A stretch of DNA of 64,000 nucleotides, from positions 29,320,858 to 29,384,857 of the forward strand of contig OX387190.1 in NCBI GenBank assembly GCA_947561395.2. The letters run 5' to 3'. A program made the position numbers and the translations under genes. Shown piece after piece: positions 1 through 10,884 of this stretch; the stretch's first letter is position 1; each line of letters begins with the position of its first letter. The stretch is from Buxus sempervirens (lineage: Eukaryota; Streptophyta; Magnoliopsida; Buxales; Buxaceae). The notes below the pieces were generated by a model that was not told the DNA's origin, made no database searches, and saw only the letters and a list, made by a program, of their open reading frames with translations.

Positions 1-1252
1 AAAAATCTCTTAAAATTTCGGCTATTTGCCAATCAAGATCCTCTAAGTCACTTTCAGGCATTTTACTTTTATAAAATATTGTAATTTCTTGTTTTAATCC
101 TAATGCAGCTTCTAGCATTATATATGTTGAATTCCACCTATGTTCAACATCTAGGGTAATTTTTTTATATTGTTTTCCTAAAGTTTCACAATAATATTTA
201 AATTCTCTAGCGGTTGTGCTAGATTGTTTTATAAATCTTACTGCATCTCTAATATTTATTAAATGATGTTGAACAATTTTTAATCCATCTTGCACAACTA
301 AATTAAGAATATGACAAGCACACCTAACATGAAATAAACTTCCATCTATATTTAAGTTTAATTGTTGTCTTAATATTCCTATTGCAACATTATTAGCACT
401 TGCATTATCAAGTGCTAGAGCCATTATTTTATTGTGTATTTTATAATTTCTTAGATTTCTACTTATAGCATTTGATATATTTATTCCAGTATGGCTAGCA
501 TCTAGTGGTTCAAAAGTTATTATTCTTTTTTCCATATTCCAATTTTCATCAATATAATGTGCGGTTATAGCTAAATAGCTTATTTGTTGTCTACTTGTCC
601 AAATATCTGAAGTTAAAGCTATTTTAAAAGTACTGTTTGACAAAGTTTCTATTAATGCAGTTTTCATTTTTCCATATAATTTTATGGCATCCTTTCTTAA
701 AGTGTGGCGTGAAAAAGGTTTAAATTGTGGTGCTAAATATTTAGTTAGTAAACGGTGAAATCTTTTAGAATCTATTAATCTAAAGGGTAATTCTTCTTGA
801 ATTACCCACTTTACTATTTCAAGCCTAGTTTCTTCTTGATTAAAAATAAAATTACTTATAGCAACACTACTAGTAGAAATTTGGGTTTGCCTAGGGTCAA
901 TTTGGCCATGTTTTGGAAGGCATTTCTGCAAATGCCGGTTCAAGTGGCCTGTACCACCTTTGCCTTTACAACTAAACTGTTTTTTGCAATGGTTACACAC
1001 TGCCTTCTCTTCACTCCCTACACTTTCAATTGTAAAATTAAGCCAAACACTAGAGGTTCTACTCCTCTTAGTGCTCCTAGGTGGTAGGGAAGACGATCCC
1101 ATATCCTGTGAAGGGAATTCTGTTTCAAGACCTTGGATGGGAGGGTCATTATATTGGGGTTGGGTTATATCATCAGAAAATACTGGGTCAGAAAGGGGTC
1201 TAAGATATTCCCTTTCTTCAGTGTCAAAAAACATAGGATACCTAGGGTCCAT
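1..1252 (-). CDS. hAT transposase with BED zinc finger, C-terminus outside window
   Basis: Reading the minus strand from an ATG at 1252 gives an uninterrupted ORF of 417 codons that leaves the window. After a short acidic leader of about 60 residues comes a BED-type zinc finger (VCNHCKKQF, then GHLNRHLQKC, with the Cys-Cys...His-Cys spacing of the family). The hAT catalytic-domain landmarks follow: LTSDIWTSRQQISYLAIT, ALDNASANN, FHVRCACHILNLVVQDGL and DVEHRWNSTYIMLEAAL. Such enzymes excise and reinsert the transposon, and related RICESLEEPER/DAYSLEEPER proteins have been domesticated. The dimerisation domain would lie beyond position 1. The first ATG in frame was taken as start; a second at 1102 is also possible. 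The absence of stops and the adjoining terminal structures suggest a fairly recent, possibly active copy rather than a domesticated gene. Confidence 0.9.
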   Translation of the reverse strand, partial: MDPRYPMFFDTEEREYLRPLSDPVFSDDITQPQYNDPPIQGLETEFPSQDMGSSSLPPRSTKRSRTSSVWLNFTIESVGSEEKAVCNHCKKQFSCKGKGGTGHLNRHLQKCLPKHGQIDPRQTQISTSSVAISNFIFNQEETRLEIVKWVIQEELPFRLIDSKRFHRLLTKYLAPQFKPFSRHTLRKDAIKLYGKMKTALIETLSNSTFKIALTSDIWTSRQQISYLAITAHYIDENWNMEKRIITFEPLDASHTGINISNAISRNLRNYKIHNKIMALALDNASANNVAIGILRQQLNLNIDGSLFHVRCACHILNLVVQDGLKIVQHHLINIRDAVRFIKQSSTTAREFKYYCETLGKQYKKITLDVEHRWNSTYIMLEAALGLKQEITIFYKSKMPESDLEDLDWQIAEILRDF

Positions 1253-1790
1253 TATCAAATTTTTTGAAAAAAAAAATTCTTAATAAATAATATTATAATA
1301 ACTATTTGGTGATATTAATTTATAAGAAAGGTAGAAGGAGAGACTTACTTATAATAATAATATTTATACTAATTTTAAAATCAGAAAATTAAATAGAAGA
1401 ATACCTCTTTAGAATGAATCTTGAACTTTGCAATTGAAGCCTTCAACCTCCAGAGTCCAATTTCCCACTTTTGATGCTTGAACAATTAGAAGAGATTGAG
1501 TATCACCAATTTCCAATTACAACAATTAGAGCAAAGAACTATTTGATAATCAATTAGAAGAGAGTAGGAGATTGTAGAAGTGGTGTGGTTTGGAGTGGGA
1601 AAGGGAGTGGCTATTTATAGAAATTAAAAGTGGCTTTTTACTACCTCTACCCTTCAATATGACTGTTATTTTGCAGTTGGAAGGGTAGAAAAGGTCTTTT
1701 TATCATCAATTACAACTATATCCCCCCAATATAGTTGTTATATGGCTGTTGGGGGGGTAAAATAGGCATAAAAATGGCTAAAAGCCACTT
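1253..1790 (-). promoter_or_regulatory. 5' leader and presumed promoter of the hAT transposase
   Basis: This AT-rich stretch lies between the transposase start and the GC-rich subterminal block. It has no coding signal on either strand. It includes AATTAGAAGAGA-type repeats near 1485 and 1551 and a GGGGGGGTAAAATAGG stretch near 1750. It probably holds the transposase promoter and a 5' UTR, but I see no clear TATA box that fixes a start. Confidence 0.4.
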
Positions 1791-1804
1791 GTATGGAGGG
1801 AAAA

Positions 1805-2193
1805 GAGAGCTAGCCAACGGCTAGCTCTCTGGCGGGCCAGGCGGGCCACCGGGCGGGCCGGCCCGCGTGCCCAACGGCAGGCACGCGTGCCTGCCGTTGG
1901 GGCATGCCAAGCGGGCCGGCCCGCCGTGCCCCAACGGCAGGCACGCGTGCCTGCCGTTGGGCGCGTGCCCAGCGGGCTCGCGCGCGGGCCGGCGCGCGGG
2001 CCAGCCCGCTTGGGCCCGCGCGCGCCCGCGCCGAGCGCGGGCCCGGGCTGGCACGCGGGCCCGCGCCGCGGGCCCGTGCCGCGTGCCCTGGCGGGCCGTG
2101 CCCAAACGGGCCGTGCCCCCAGGGCCAGGCCCGTGGCGTGCCCGGGCCAGCCCAGGCACGCCACAGCCCGGCACGGCCCGTTGCTCATGCCTA
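1805..2193. repeat. GC-rich palindromic subterminal block of the hAT element
   Basis: This is by far the most GC-rich part of the window, made of interleaved GGGCCGGCCCG-like and GCACGGCCCG-like motifs. It holds two copies of a perfect 32-bp palindrome, at 1870-1901 and 1930-1961, centred on GGCACGCGTGCC and spaced exactly 60 bp apart. hAT transposases are known to bind multiple subterminal repeats, so these are candidate binding sites (inference). The several long ORFs here on both strands are composition artefacts: they consist of Ala, Arg, Gly and Pro. Confidence 0.75.
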
Positions 2194-2201
2194 CTTGTAA
2201 G

Positions 2202-2547
2202 GGTTGGTATAGCACCGATAACTCCAAGACGCGTGTCCACAAACGCTCACGTGACTGTCACGCATACTAACAAGTTTGTTCTAAAAACAAGAAAGGAAGC
2301 CGGGCGTATTATAGTCTTTCCCGCCCATCCGGTCTTCCAGATGCTTTTATGGTCTCAAATTCAAATTAGAAGATCGAAGACATGAAAAGACGAAAAGGTT
2401 TCTTCCACAAACCCACGAGATTCCTAGTCCTCTCCTCCACCAGCCCTTCATCTCTCCTCTCTTTTACGTTTTTTGCATCTGGATCTTCAAGGATGCCTCA
2501 TGGATCTCTCAAGAACACTCACAACATTTTTATTTTACGAGATAAGC
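2202..2547. other. Intergenic, no gene recognised
   Basis: This lies between the hAT end and the choline kinase 5' fragment. A 62-codon ORF starts at 2382 with a CT-rich segment, but it matches nothing I recognise. The intact choline kinase gene at 32.8 kb shows no similarity to this part; similarity starts at about 2548. Confidence 0.5.
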
Positions 2548-3397
2548 CGTTTTGGGTTTTTAACGACTGAGTATTTTCTTTACAGTGTTTGCAGATCTTG
2601 GTGATGGCTTCTTCGCTTTTTCTTTTGTTGGGCCTCTCGTAACTTCAAAGATCGACTTTGGGGTATGTTGATTAATTTAATTTCCCCTTTCGTTCACATA
2701 TTATATTGGATAAAGCAGAAGCAGATGTTGATATCTAAGGGCTTTTAAATAAAGGAAAAAGGAAATAAATAAATATAAAGATGCTTTCGGTCAAGAAATC
2801 GCTTTTCTAGTTTTATTTTTAAAAGAAACGTTTAAATGATTTCAGCCCTTGAACTTTTCTCTCATAGAGACTAATCGTGTAATTGAAGGAATCTCATTCT
2901 CTTTTATCTTTTTTCCATGTCAAGTGCTCTATATAGTGTCAAGGATTTTGGTTTGAAGAGGTATTGAATTAACAGTGTGATTGTTTTTAGTTTAAGGAGG
3001 AATTCTTGCCAGTTTGTGATGGCTTTAAAGGATGAGAAGGTCGATCATGAGTTGAAGTGATGTTCGTCTTCCAGGAGAAGTCAAGGAGATTCTGATATCT
3101 TTGGCTTCCAGCTGGGTTGATGTCAATGATTCGAATGCGTTGCAGTTGATCCCACTTAAGGGTGCAAGGACAAATGAGATTTATCAAATAAACTGGCCCA
3201 TGAAGACAGAAGATATCCCCAGAAAGGTTCTGGTTCGGATTTATGGCAAAGGTGTTGAGGGTTTCTTTGACCGTGACGATGAAATTCAAACATTTGAGTG
3301 CATGTCGAAGCATGGGCAAGGGCCTCAGCTTCTTTATCGGTTCCCAAATGGACGGGTTGAGGAGTTCATTCATGCAAGGGTGTGTCCATGTTCACTT
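2548..3397 (+). pseudogene. Choline kinase pseudogene, 5' exons only
   Basis: This aligns with 32775-33957 of the intact choline kinase gene: the 5' UTR exon (GTGTTTGCAGAT... near 2586), a shortened 5' UTR intron, and coding exon 1 from the ATG at 3019 to the intron donor near 3379. The reading frame is broken about 13 codons after the ATG by a small insertion that creates TGA. The frame then resumes, and [20 protein letters not shown] and [20 protein letters not shown] are still readable. After about 18 bp of intron 1, similarity to the gene stops at 3397 and sequence homologous to the gene's downstream flank follows. Exons 2 and 3 are absent. Exons 4-7 of a comparable copy lie 14.5 kb away at 17885-19740, beyond the two receptor kinases. 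Confidence 0.88.
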
Positions 3398-4387
3398 TAG
3401 TCAACAAAGCTTTCTTATACATATTAATCTCTTTGTCATGTTCATGATTATTGTTACAAATGATTACAATGACCAGAGAAAGCTTGAAAGAATACTTCCA
3501 TTTTCAATCATGATGGTCATTATTTCTTATTAAATTTTTTTATGACAACCTTTTTATTTTATTAATTTAATGTTTTCAAATAATCTTGTATTTAGCTTAT
3601 TAAATTAAAAATGGGAAGGCCACAGGTACCTTGCTCCTGGTTTCTTCTTCATTAATTCAAAGTGTTGTTATTAACGTTTGGAATACTGGAGGATCTCCCA
3701 ACAATTGAACTAAAATAACTCAAAAAGGGCAAAAACTATTGCAGCACATATTGGTGTCACTTATCCTTTTATTTCTTCAATCATTGATAAGGGATCTGAA
3801 GTGAAGTTTTATTAAAATTAATCATTAACTGACCACTTGTGCTTTTTGGTAGACGATAATATTTATCCAGTTGTGGGATTTGGTCACTACACAAATACAA
3901 CCCATTTTCTATGGCTGTTAGATCCGAGATCCCAGGCTTTTTTGGACCCAAGAGCCTACTTTTAAAGAGACCACCTATACGTACTCCGCCCCAATTGGCA
4001 CATATTGGTTAGGATTTGGTGTTGCCAAAATTGAGTTAGGGGTAGGTTAGGATTTAGCCGAACCTACCCCGGATCCGACTTTAGTCTATTGAAATGTTGT
4101 TTTTATTTGTTTAAAATATATTATTTTAAAATGTATCATGCAAGATAATACATTTAATGAATAAATATATCGTCAATTCATATAGACTATTGAAAGACAA
4201 ATATGAAAGAAAAAATTTATACTTTAAGAGATTAAGGTTAGGTTTGGGGTCGGTTAAGGTCAGGTTGAGCTAAACCTTAACCTGATTTATGACTCACCAA
4301 ACCTCAACTATTAGAGGCATATTAAACTAGATTAACCTTATTGTTGGGGTTGTTTGTTAATAAAGTAAGGAAATAATCCTACAATTA
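3398..4387 (+). repeat. Choline-kinase-flank repeat, copy 1
   Basis: This sequence recurs at 20683-21500, 24190-24740, 26505-27090 and, more diverged, at 39230-39330 and 40770-40830. The shared marks are a start AGTCAACAAAGCTTTC and a core GGTTAGGATTTGGTGTTGCC followed by a GGGGTAGGTT...AACCTACCCC inverted repeat. In the intact locus the related sequence lies downstream of choline kinase, so the block appears to be the 3' flank of the gene carried along in duplication. The core with GATGGCAAATGGGG at 21126 resembles an hAT-type MITE end. Confidence 0.7.
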
Positions 4388-4742
4388 GGCTCCGTTTGTT
4401 TGATGTAAAACATTTTCCTTTGGAAAACATTTACATCAGAAAATATTTTCAAGAAAATCAAAGTTTCTCAATTGTTTGAATGGACATTGGAAAATAAAGT
4501 TAGAAAATGAGAATTTTTCATTTTCTTATGCTAGATATTAGGGGTGCAACTCCATCCGGTTAAAACCAAACTCAACCAATCAACTTTGGTTTGGTTTGGT
4601 TTTTTAGTTTTTCAGTTCAATATTGGTCCAAAAATCCCTAAATCAAACTAAGTTAGTTCGGTTTTTGGTTGGATACTCAGTTAAACTGAAATGAATTCAT
4701 TATTTGGTTATGGGAAAAATAAATAGTACATGACATAATATA
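4388..4742. repeat. MITE remnants
   Basis: AGGCTCCGTTTGTTTGATG at about 4388 followed by many GGAAAAT / ATTTTCC motifs is typical of small inverted-repeat elements. A related, inverted version lies at 20575-20680. A second start, TAGGGGTGCAACTCC near 4540, followed by TTTGGTTTGG runs, resembles an hAT MITE end. Neither has both ends intact, so family assignment is tentative. Confidence 0.4.
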
Positions 4743-5832
4743 GGCAGATTTGTAGATGATAAGATAAGAGGTAAGGCTATGTCACCTTTCTTTTCTTAGC
4801 TCTGCCACTTGGCTAGAAAGAGGCATCTTTCCTTAACTCATCCAATTGCCTTTCTTTTCTCAGCTTTGCCACTTGGCTAGAAAGAGGCATCTTTCCTTAC
4901 CTTATCCAATTGTTCAGATTTATTAGAACATAGCTTCTGATAAGTCAAAGAGTTAATGTGGGACCCTCTTATGAGAAAAGAAAACAAGTATCTCTTCCAA
5001 GCATAAACAATAATATAATTGTTTAGGGGTTTGAGGCCTAATTGCGTAACAACCAAAAAGTAACTTGTGCTAGCATGGATATAGGGAAGATTTCTTATGG
5101 ATCCCATCTTCCATCTTCAGGTTTTGAGCTTTTGGGTTTTCAATTGTTTAGCTGTTGGCCACCAATCATGTTATAATTTTCTTTTTATTTGACTTTTTTT
5201 TTTCTCTTTTTTCCAAATTTGAAGTAGACTTTTTGCATTTCTTATTGTGTTATTCCCTAGAGTGCAAAAAAAAAAAAAAAAAAACAAAAAACAAGGAAAA
5301 ATGAAAAGAAAAAAACACAAACAAAAGCTATAAGTTTCTCCAATTTGGCTCATTCCCATTCTAGATCTATACTATTATATAAAGCCAATACCATTTTTCT
5401 GCCTAACATTCTATACCAAAAATACCTTCTAATTTTCTTCAAATTTATTCCATCAATCAAGTTTGTTAACGCCACATGTGTGCCCAGTCTTCATTTCTAA
5501 TTCTTTTGCTATGCGCGTGCATTCCCCTAATAATGGTAAAAAAGGTTGCCATGTGACTCAAATTCTACTCTCTAAGAAAATTTTCTCCTCAATTAGCTTA
5601 TCCCCACACTTCTATGTCTTGATGTAGGGCTGTAAATGGGATCTTTGCTGTAGATTTTTTTTGATAAGGAACTGTCCCCAATTTTCATTTGATATTATTG
5701 CTCACACTTGATGCTTTAGTTGAAATATGCTTAGGTATTCAATCGAATTTGTAATAGAATAAATATTTTATTCTTGACAGTAACAAGCCATCTCTTATCT
5801 CACAATAAGCCTTTCATTTTGACCTAAAGTTA

Positions 5833-6936
5833 GGCTGTGTTTGGGATTGCTTAATTAAGTACTTTTTGTGACTTTTAGCTTAATTAAGCACTTTTTAAAG
5901 TTAAAATCTTGTTTGGTTATCAAAAACGGATCAGTACTTATCCATAAGGACAATAGAAAACTATCCTTAAGGAGAAGCTCTTATTAGTAGCTTCTCCTTC
6001 CTCTTATGCGGGAAGCGGTGCTGGTCGACACATTCGACTATACCTCAGTCCATTTTCCATTTCTTCCTCTTGTTTTCTCCCATCTATCTATTTCTCCCGT
6101 CTCTTTGTCAGCTACTTAGTCGACTCGCCACAAGCTCACCTCCAATGGATTTCCTGGTTTTGTTACCGTAACCTCCTAGAAACGAATCAATCGATTTGGA
6201 ATGTGCAACTTGCTCGAGCAACTGAAGCCTCTTCACACATTCGTTCATGTCTTCCTTTTTCATAAGATAATTGTATTTGACAAAGGGATTTCGTCTGCGG
6301 TCTGTGTCCCTCATCTAGCTTCCCTACAGCACGAAAGCTCTCACGATACGTGCCATCGCCTCCACCAGTTGAATGCCTCGGTAGAGGATGTTCCACCTTT
6401 GATTGGTTCAAGGGATCGGGAGCGCAAGCAAAAGAGAGGTCATCATGATCAACATTATAACCATCATCAGAGTCATAATAAGCACAGATGTTGACAAAGA
6501 GCCAATGGATCCATTTCTTAAATGCCGAAATGCGGCATAACATCTTCTCTTCTCATTCTCATCCGCCCTCTCTGTCTCTCCTTGTATCTATCTTCCTTTT
6601 TGCTGATGAAATCAATGATCACCGAACATGAAGTTATATTTTCTAGTTCTGGAAAATTAGGCTGTAGGAAGAAGATTATAATGACCTCATCAATATGTTT
6701 ATAAGAACATGCATGCCACATGTTTGTTAAAATGCCTCAATCAAATTATTTCAAAGTATTGTTGCATCTTTCAATTTTTGCTATGTAGTGTACCTATCAA
6801 GTGCTTAATTGTGCGTATTTACCAAACACCAGTTGGTTTAAAATAGTAAATCTTATCAAATTATGGATAAGTACTTAAGTAAGATAAGTTATCTATAAGT
6901 ACTTACCCATAAGCTCGAGCAATCCCAAACGCCACC
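5833..6936. mobile_element. PIF/Harbinger element inserted upstream of LRR kinase 1
   Basis: The terminal inverted repeats are GGCTGTGTTTGGGATTGCT at 5833 and its counterpart ending at 6936 (GGTGGCGTTTGGGATTGCT on the minus strand). The flanking TTA at 5830-5832 and 6937-6939 is the 3-bp target duplication typical of PIF/Harbinger. The paralogous unit 2 has a single TTA at 14117-14119 with no insert, which is the empty site. At 1104 bp the element is too short for a full transposase and is presumably non-autonomous. Confidence 0.9.
6108..6543 (-). pseudogene. Possible degraded ORF inside the Harbinger element
   Basis: Two overlapping minus-strand frames (6187-6543 and 6108-6314) read as one product after a frameshift near 6280: an acidic part (YYDSDDG), then HRPQTKS, then KYNYLMKKEDMNECVKRLQL. 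The second part resembles the C-terminal region of the Myb/SANT-like ORF1 protein carried by plant Harbinger elements, but the resemblance is weak and from memory of the general pattern. It is not a functional gene. Confidence 0.3.
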
Positions 6937-7586
6937 TTAGCTTGCTTCCATTGGTCTACATCTTGTTTGTTTTAACTTTTGGCAATAAGACTTATTTACT
7001 CCAAGAAAGTAACAAAAGAAGCTACACTTAATTCATGTAAGGTTTAAGAATCTAAGGATGGCTGATCAAACGGAGATGGTCCTGTTAGTCCGTCGCAAAA
7101 TTAATTTTTAGTTATACTGTTGGAAATAATTAAAATTTAGCAAACCAAGTATCATTAAAATTTAATTAATTTGATAACGCAAGAACTTTGTTGACTAAAT
7201 TATAAGTATTTTAAAAGAATATCACTAAAACTTAATTTTTCCTATTTTGTAAATGAAAAAAATCCTTGTCCTTTTTCTCTTGTCTGCACTTTACTGGAAG
7301 GATTCAAAGAGCAATTTCTTTCCTTCTTAATTCTTATTAATTTTCTTCTTCAGTTGAGCTGGTGTGCTTGTGGAGGAACATGTGGAGTTCTGATATGAAC
7401 AGAGGACCCAGTAAGAGTCAATTAGGGCTCGTTCAAGAGGATTTTAAACTTATTAATTTGGCCGGATCTAGAAGTTGTTTTGGCCACGTAAGAATTATTA
7501 CAAATATTATCATCGTCCTCCTCGTCTCCGCATGCACCGTGTGGATACAACAACAAACGCATTAATTCGTTCTTACAGTTGCAGAC

Positions 7587-10500
7587 ATGAGTTTGTCACC
7601 GTTATTTTGTTCAATCGCCGTTCTTCTCCTCTCCTACACGAGTTTTGGTTCTCTGAGTTTTGTCACGGCAGCCACCACCATTGCTGGGAACGAGACCGAT
7701 CGGTTGGCTCTAATGGCGTTCAAGGCTCAGATAAAGGGTGATCCTTTTCGAGTTCTGAACTCCTGGAATGATTCTTTGCATTTTTGTCAATGGCGAGGTG
7801 TTACATGCTCTCGTCGTCATCAAAGGGTCACCTCATTAATTCTACATTCATTGCGTCTCGTGGGGACGATATCTCCTTTCTTAGGAAATCTCAGCTTCCT
7901 GAAGGAGCTCGTACTCCCAAACAACAGCTTCCATGGCCAAATCCCTCAAGAACTCGGCGGTTTGTTCAGGCTAAAAGCATTGTCGTTGGGAATTAACTCG
8001 TTAGAAAGACAAATCCCTGCAAACTTGTCCTGCTGTTCAAATCTCAAGGAACTCAGGTTGGGTGTGAATAAGCTCATCGGAAAGATCCCAGTCGAGCTAG
8101 GGCACTTGCCAACGCTTGAGAAACTTGATCTTCAGAGAAACAATCTGATAGGTGAGATCCCACCTTCTCTTTCCAACATTTCTTCTCTGCAAGTGATTTC
8201 TCTCGGAGTGAATAATCTCGAGGGGAGCATTCCAGACTTTATAGGGAGGTTCAGAAGCTTAAGGCAACTTGACATCGGTGAAAATAAATTCTCTGGTACG
8301 GTCCCTCATTCAATCTACAACCTGACTTCTATTGCAGACATCGATCTTGTTCAAAACCAACTTCATGGGAGTCTTCCTCATGATCTAGGCCTCACTCTTC
8401 CCAATCTTCGAGGCCTTTACATTGGTCTAAACCAGTTCTCAGGAGCTGTTCCTCTCTCATTATCGAATGCTTCAGCACTTGAAAAAATCGATATAGCACA
8501 TAATAATTTCATGGGGAAAGTTTCTGTGAATTTCGGAAGGTTGGAGAATCTCAATAGGCTAAACATGGCTTCTAATGTTTTGGGCAGTGGAGGAGAAGAT
8601 GATCTTGATTTCATCATTCCTTTAACAAATTGTAGCAAATTATCAGTGTTGGGAATATCTCGCAACCATTTTGGCGGGTCATTTCCAACTTCCATAACCA
8701 ACTTGACAACCCAACTAAAACGCTTAGTGATGAGACACAACCAGATCCATGGAATCATCCCAGAAGGAATATGGAAGCTTGTGAATTTAGAGAAGTTAGG
8801 CATGGAATTCAATCAATTGACGGGTAGTATCCCATATTCAATTGGGAAGCTTCAAAAGCTACAATCTTTGACTTTGTCCATGAACAAGTTATCAGGGAAG
8901 ATTCCATCCTCTCTAGGAAATCTTACGATAATCAATGTAATCGGTTTAGGCTTCAACAATTTAGAAGGGAGCATACCTAGAAGCCTTAACGGGGATTGTC
9001 GATATTTGTATCATTTGGATCTCAGTGCAAATAATCTTAGTGGTACAATACCTCGAGAAGTTTTGAGCATTCCCTCTTTATCTCACCATCTGGGCCTATC
9101 TTACAACTCCTTCAATGGCTCCTTACCTGTGGAAGTTGGAAACTTGAAAAATCTAATGTCTCTGGACATCTCTGAGAACAAGTTATCTGGGGAAATTCCA
9201 GGCAGCATTGGAAGTTGTACTATCTTAGAACATCTCCATATGGAGGGTAACTTGTTTCAAGGACCAATTCCCTCAACCATAAATTCATTGAGAGGAATTC
9301 GAGAATTAGACCTTTCACGCAATAACTTGTCTGGTCAAATTCCAAAGTATTTGGGGAACATCATGTTGGAGAAATTAAATTTATCTTACAACAATCTTGA
9401 GGGTGAGGTGCCAGAGGAAGGAGTCTTTCGAAATGTCAGCTCAATTTCAGTAGCCGGAAACATTAATCTTTGTGGGGGAATAATTGAATTGCAATTGCCT
9501 TTGTGCACAATTGAAAAGCCAAGAAAAATGCAAACTTCTCTTGCACTGATCACATTAGTGACTCCAATTGTTTGTGGGGTTCTAGGATTAACATTGTTGT
9601 CATCTTTCTTGATCTTTTGCTGGTTAAGGAAGAAAAGAAGGGAGCCTCCTTCGCCCAACTCATCGTTGTGCTCGCTTTTGAATGTTTCCTATGAAAAGCT
9701 ACTTAAGGGGACTGATGGGTTCTCTTCAAACAATTTGATTGGAGTGGGGAGCTTTGGGTCTGTTTATAAGGGAGTTCTTGATCAAGACGAAAGAGTAGTT
9801 GCAGTGAAGGTACTCAACCTTCAACATCAAGGAGCATCCAAGAGCTTCGTCGCAGAGTGTGAAGTCTTGAGAAACATCCGGCATCGGAATCTCATCAAGA
9901 TTTTGACTGCTTGCTCGAGTGTTGATTTTCGAGGTAATGATTTCAAGGCTCTGGTGTATGAGTTCATGCCTAATGGGAGTCTAGAAAGGTGGCTACATCC
10001 AATTCCTGAGACAGAAGAACCCAAGAAGTTGAATCTTGTTCATAGATTAAACATTGCCATTGATGTGGCTTTTGCATTGGATTATCTTCACCACCATTGT
10101 CAAACGCCAATAGTTCATTGTGATCTGAAGCCAAGCAATGTTCTTCTTGATAACGACATGACTGCCCAGGTGGGTGACTTTGGGTTGGCGAGGTTCCTTC
10201 AACAAGCCACTGGTATTGTCCATCCAAATGAAACCAGCTCAGTTGCCCTAAAAGGGTCCATCGGTTATGCTGCTCCAGGTAACAAAATCACTAAACTTTA
10301 TTTCTCCTTTTGTTCAATGATGGTAATGTGAGAAGTTCTAATTTGCAGAGTATGGCATGGGAAGTGTGATTTCAACAAATGGCGATGTGTACAGTTATGG
10401 GATCCTGTTATTAGAGATGTTCACAGGGAAGAGACCCACAGATGGAATGTTTAAAGATGGCTTAAACCTTCATACCTTTGTGAAGATGGCTTTGCCTGAT

Positions 10501-10758
10501 CGAATGACGGAAGTCGTGGATCCCATACTTCTTTCCACGCAAGAAGCAGACGAAGAAGAAGAGGTAGTAGTTGCAGAGGAAATTGAGATCCAGAGACACA
10601 TGAGAAGAGCGAGAGCTCAAGAGTGTTTGATTTTGGTACTTTGCCTTGGAGTCGCGTGTTCTATGGAATCTCCCAGAGAAAGGATCGACATCGTCGATGT
10701 TGCCAATGAACTACAAGCGATCAAGAAGTTGATTCTCCAAATCCGGGAAATGCCGTAG
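7587..10758 (+). CDS. LRR receptor-like kinase, subfamily XII-like (EFR/Xa21 type), copy 1
   Basis: Two exons, 7587-10278 and 10349-10758, give 1033 residues; the 70-bp intron has clean GT and AG ends and splits the Pro-Glu of the APE motif. The product has a signal peptide (residues 1-29), a leucine-rich-repeat cap with HFCQWRGVTCS, about 20 LRRs of 24 residues with many N-glycosylation sites, a transmembrane helix near 652-676 and a kinase domain from about 700. Kinase motifs are GVGSFGSVYKG (P-loop), VAVKV (Lys), HCDLKPSN (catalytic loop) and DFGLARF. Cys replaces Arg before the catalytic Asp, so this is a non-RD kinase, the class rich in plant immune receptors such as FLS2, EFR and Xa21 (established). 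The predicted role is plasma-membrane perception of a microbial or peptide ligand; the ligand is unknown. Its sister gene is at 14635. The insert KDGLNLHTFVKMALPD and the acidic EADEEEEVVV stretch are in the kinase C-lobe. The start ATG leads straight into the signal peptide. Confidence 0.93.
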
Positions 10759-10884
10759 ACTTCCACACGAAGGAAAAGAAAAGAAATGGAGAAAAATCAC
10801 TCTTGTTTTAGGCTCTTCAAGTCTAGGTCTCATCTTACCATCTAGCTCATATTGTGCGGAGCACTCTGTCTCTCTCTCATTGTC

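Larger units (their letters stand above)
1..2193 (-). mobile_element. hAT-superfamily DNA transposon, 5' part
   Basis: The element reads leftward off the window edge. Its outer end on the minus strand starts TAGGCATGAGCAACGGGCC, the form of terminal inverted repeat common in plant hAT elements (known family feature). The order inward is the terminal repeat, a GC-rich palindromic block (about 1810-2193), a 5' leader (1253-1790) and a BED-finger transposase ORF. The 8 bp outside the end (2194-2201) would be one copy of the target-site duplication, but the other end is outside the window, so this cannot be confirmed. The exact outer boundary is inferred. Confidence 0.75.
4743..10880 (+). repeat. 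Receptor-kinase duplication unit 1
   Basis: From TAGATGATAAGATAAGAGG to the end of the 3' UTR, this block aligns with unit 2 at 13147-17880, including about 1.5 kb of upstream sequence. Differences include a PIF/Harbinger element (5833-6936) and a roughly 70-bp local tandem duplication (about 4785-4910) present only here. A TCTATACTATTATATAAAG motif at 5366, similar to Helitron 5' ends, is shared in diverged form by unit 2 (13652). No regulatory element could be pinned in the upstream part. Confidence 0.8.

Noticed and set aside
797-1283. Plus-strand ORFs of 96 and 107 codons
   Set aside because: They are the antisense shadow of the transposase N-terminus with its BED finger.
1778-2385. Several ORFs of 98-172 codons on both strands
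   Set aside because: They lie in the GC-rich palindromic hAT block, overlap on both strands, and encode only Ala/Arg/Gly/Pro-rich low-complexity sequence.
5171-5359. 62-codon minus-strand ORF rich in Phe and Lys
   Set aside because: It arises from poly(A)/poly(T) tracts and has no support in the duplicated unit.
7362-7565. 67-codon ORF upstream of LRR kinase 1 and the 77-codon counterpart at 14380
   Set aside because: Conserved between units only because of the recent duplication; no domain, and both lie in the presumed 5' UTR.
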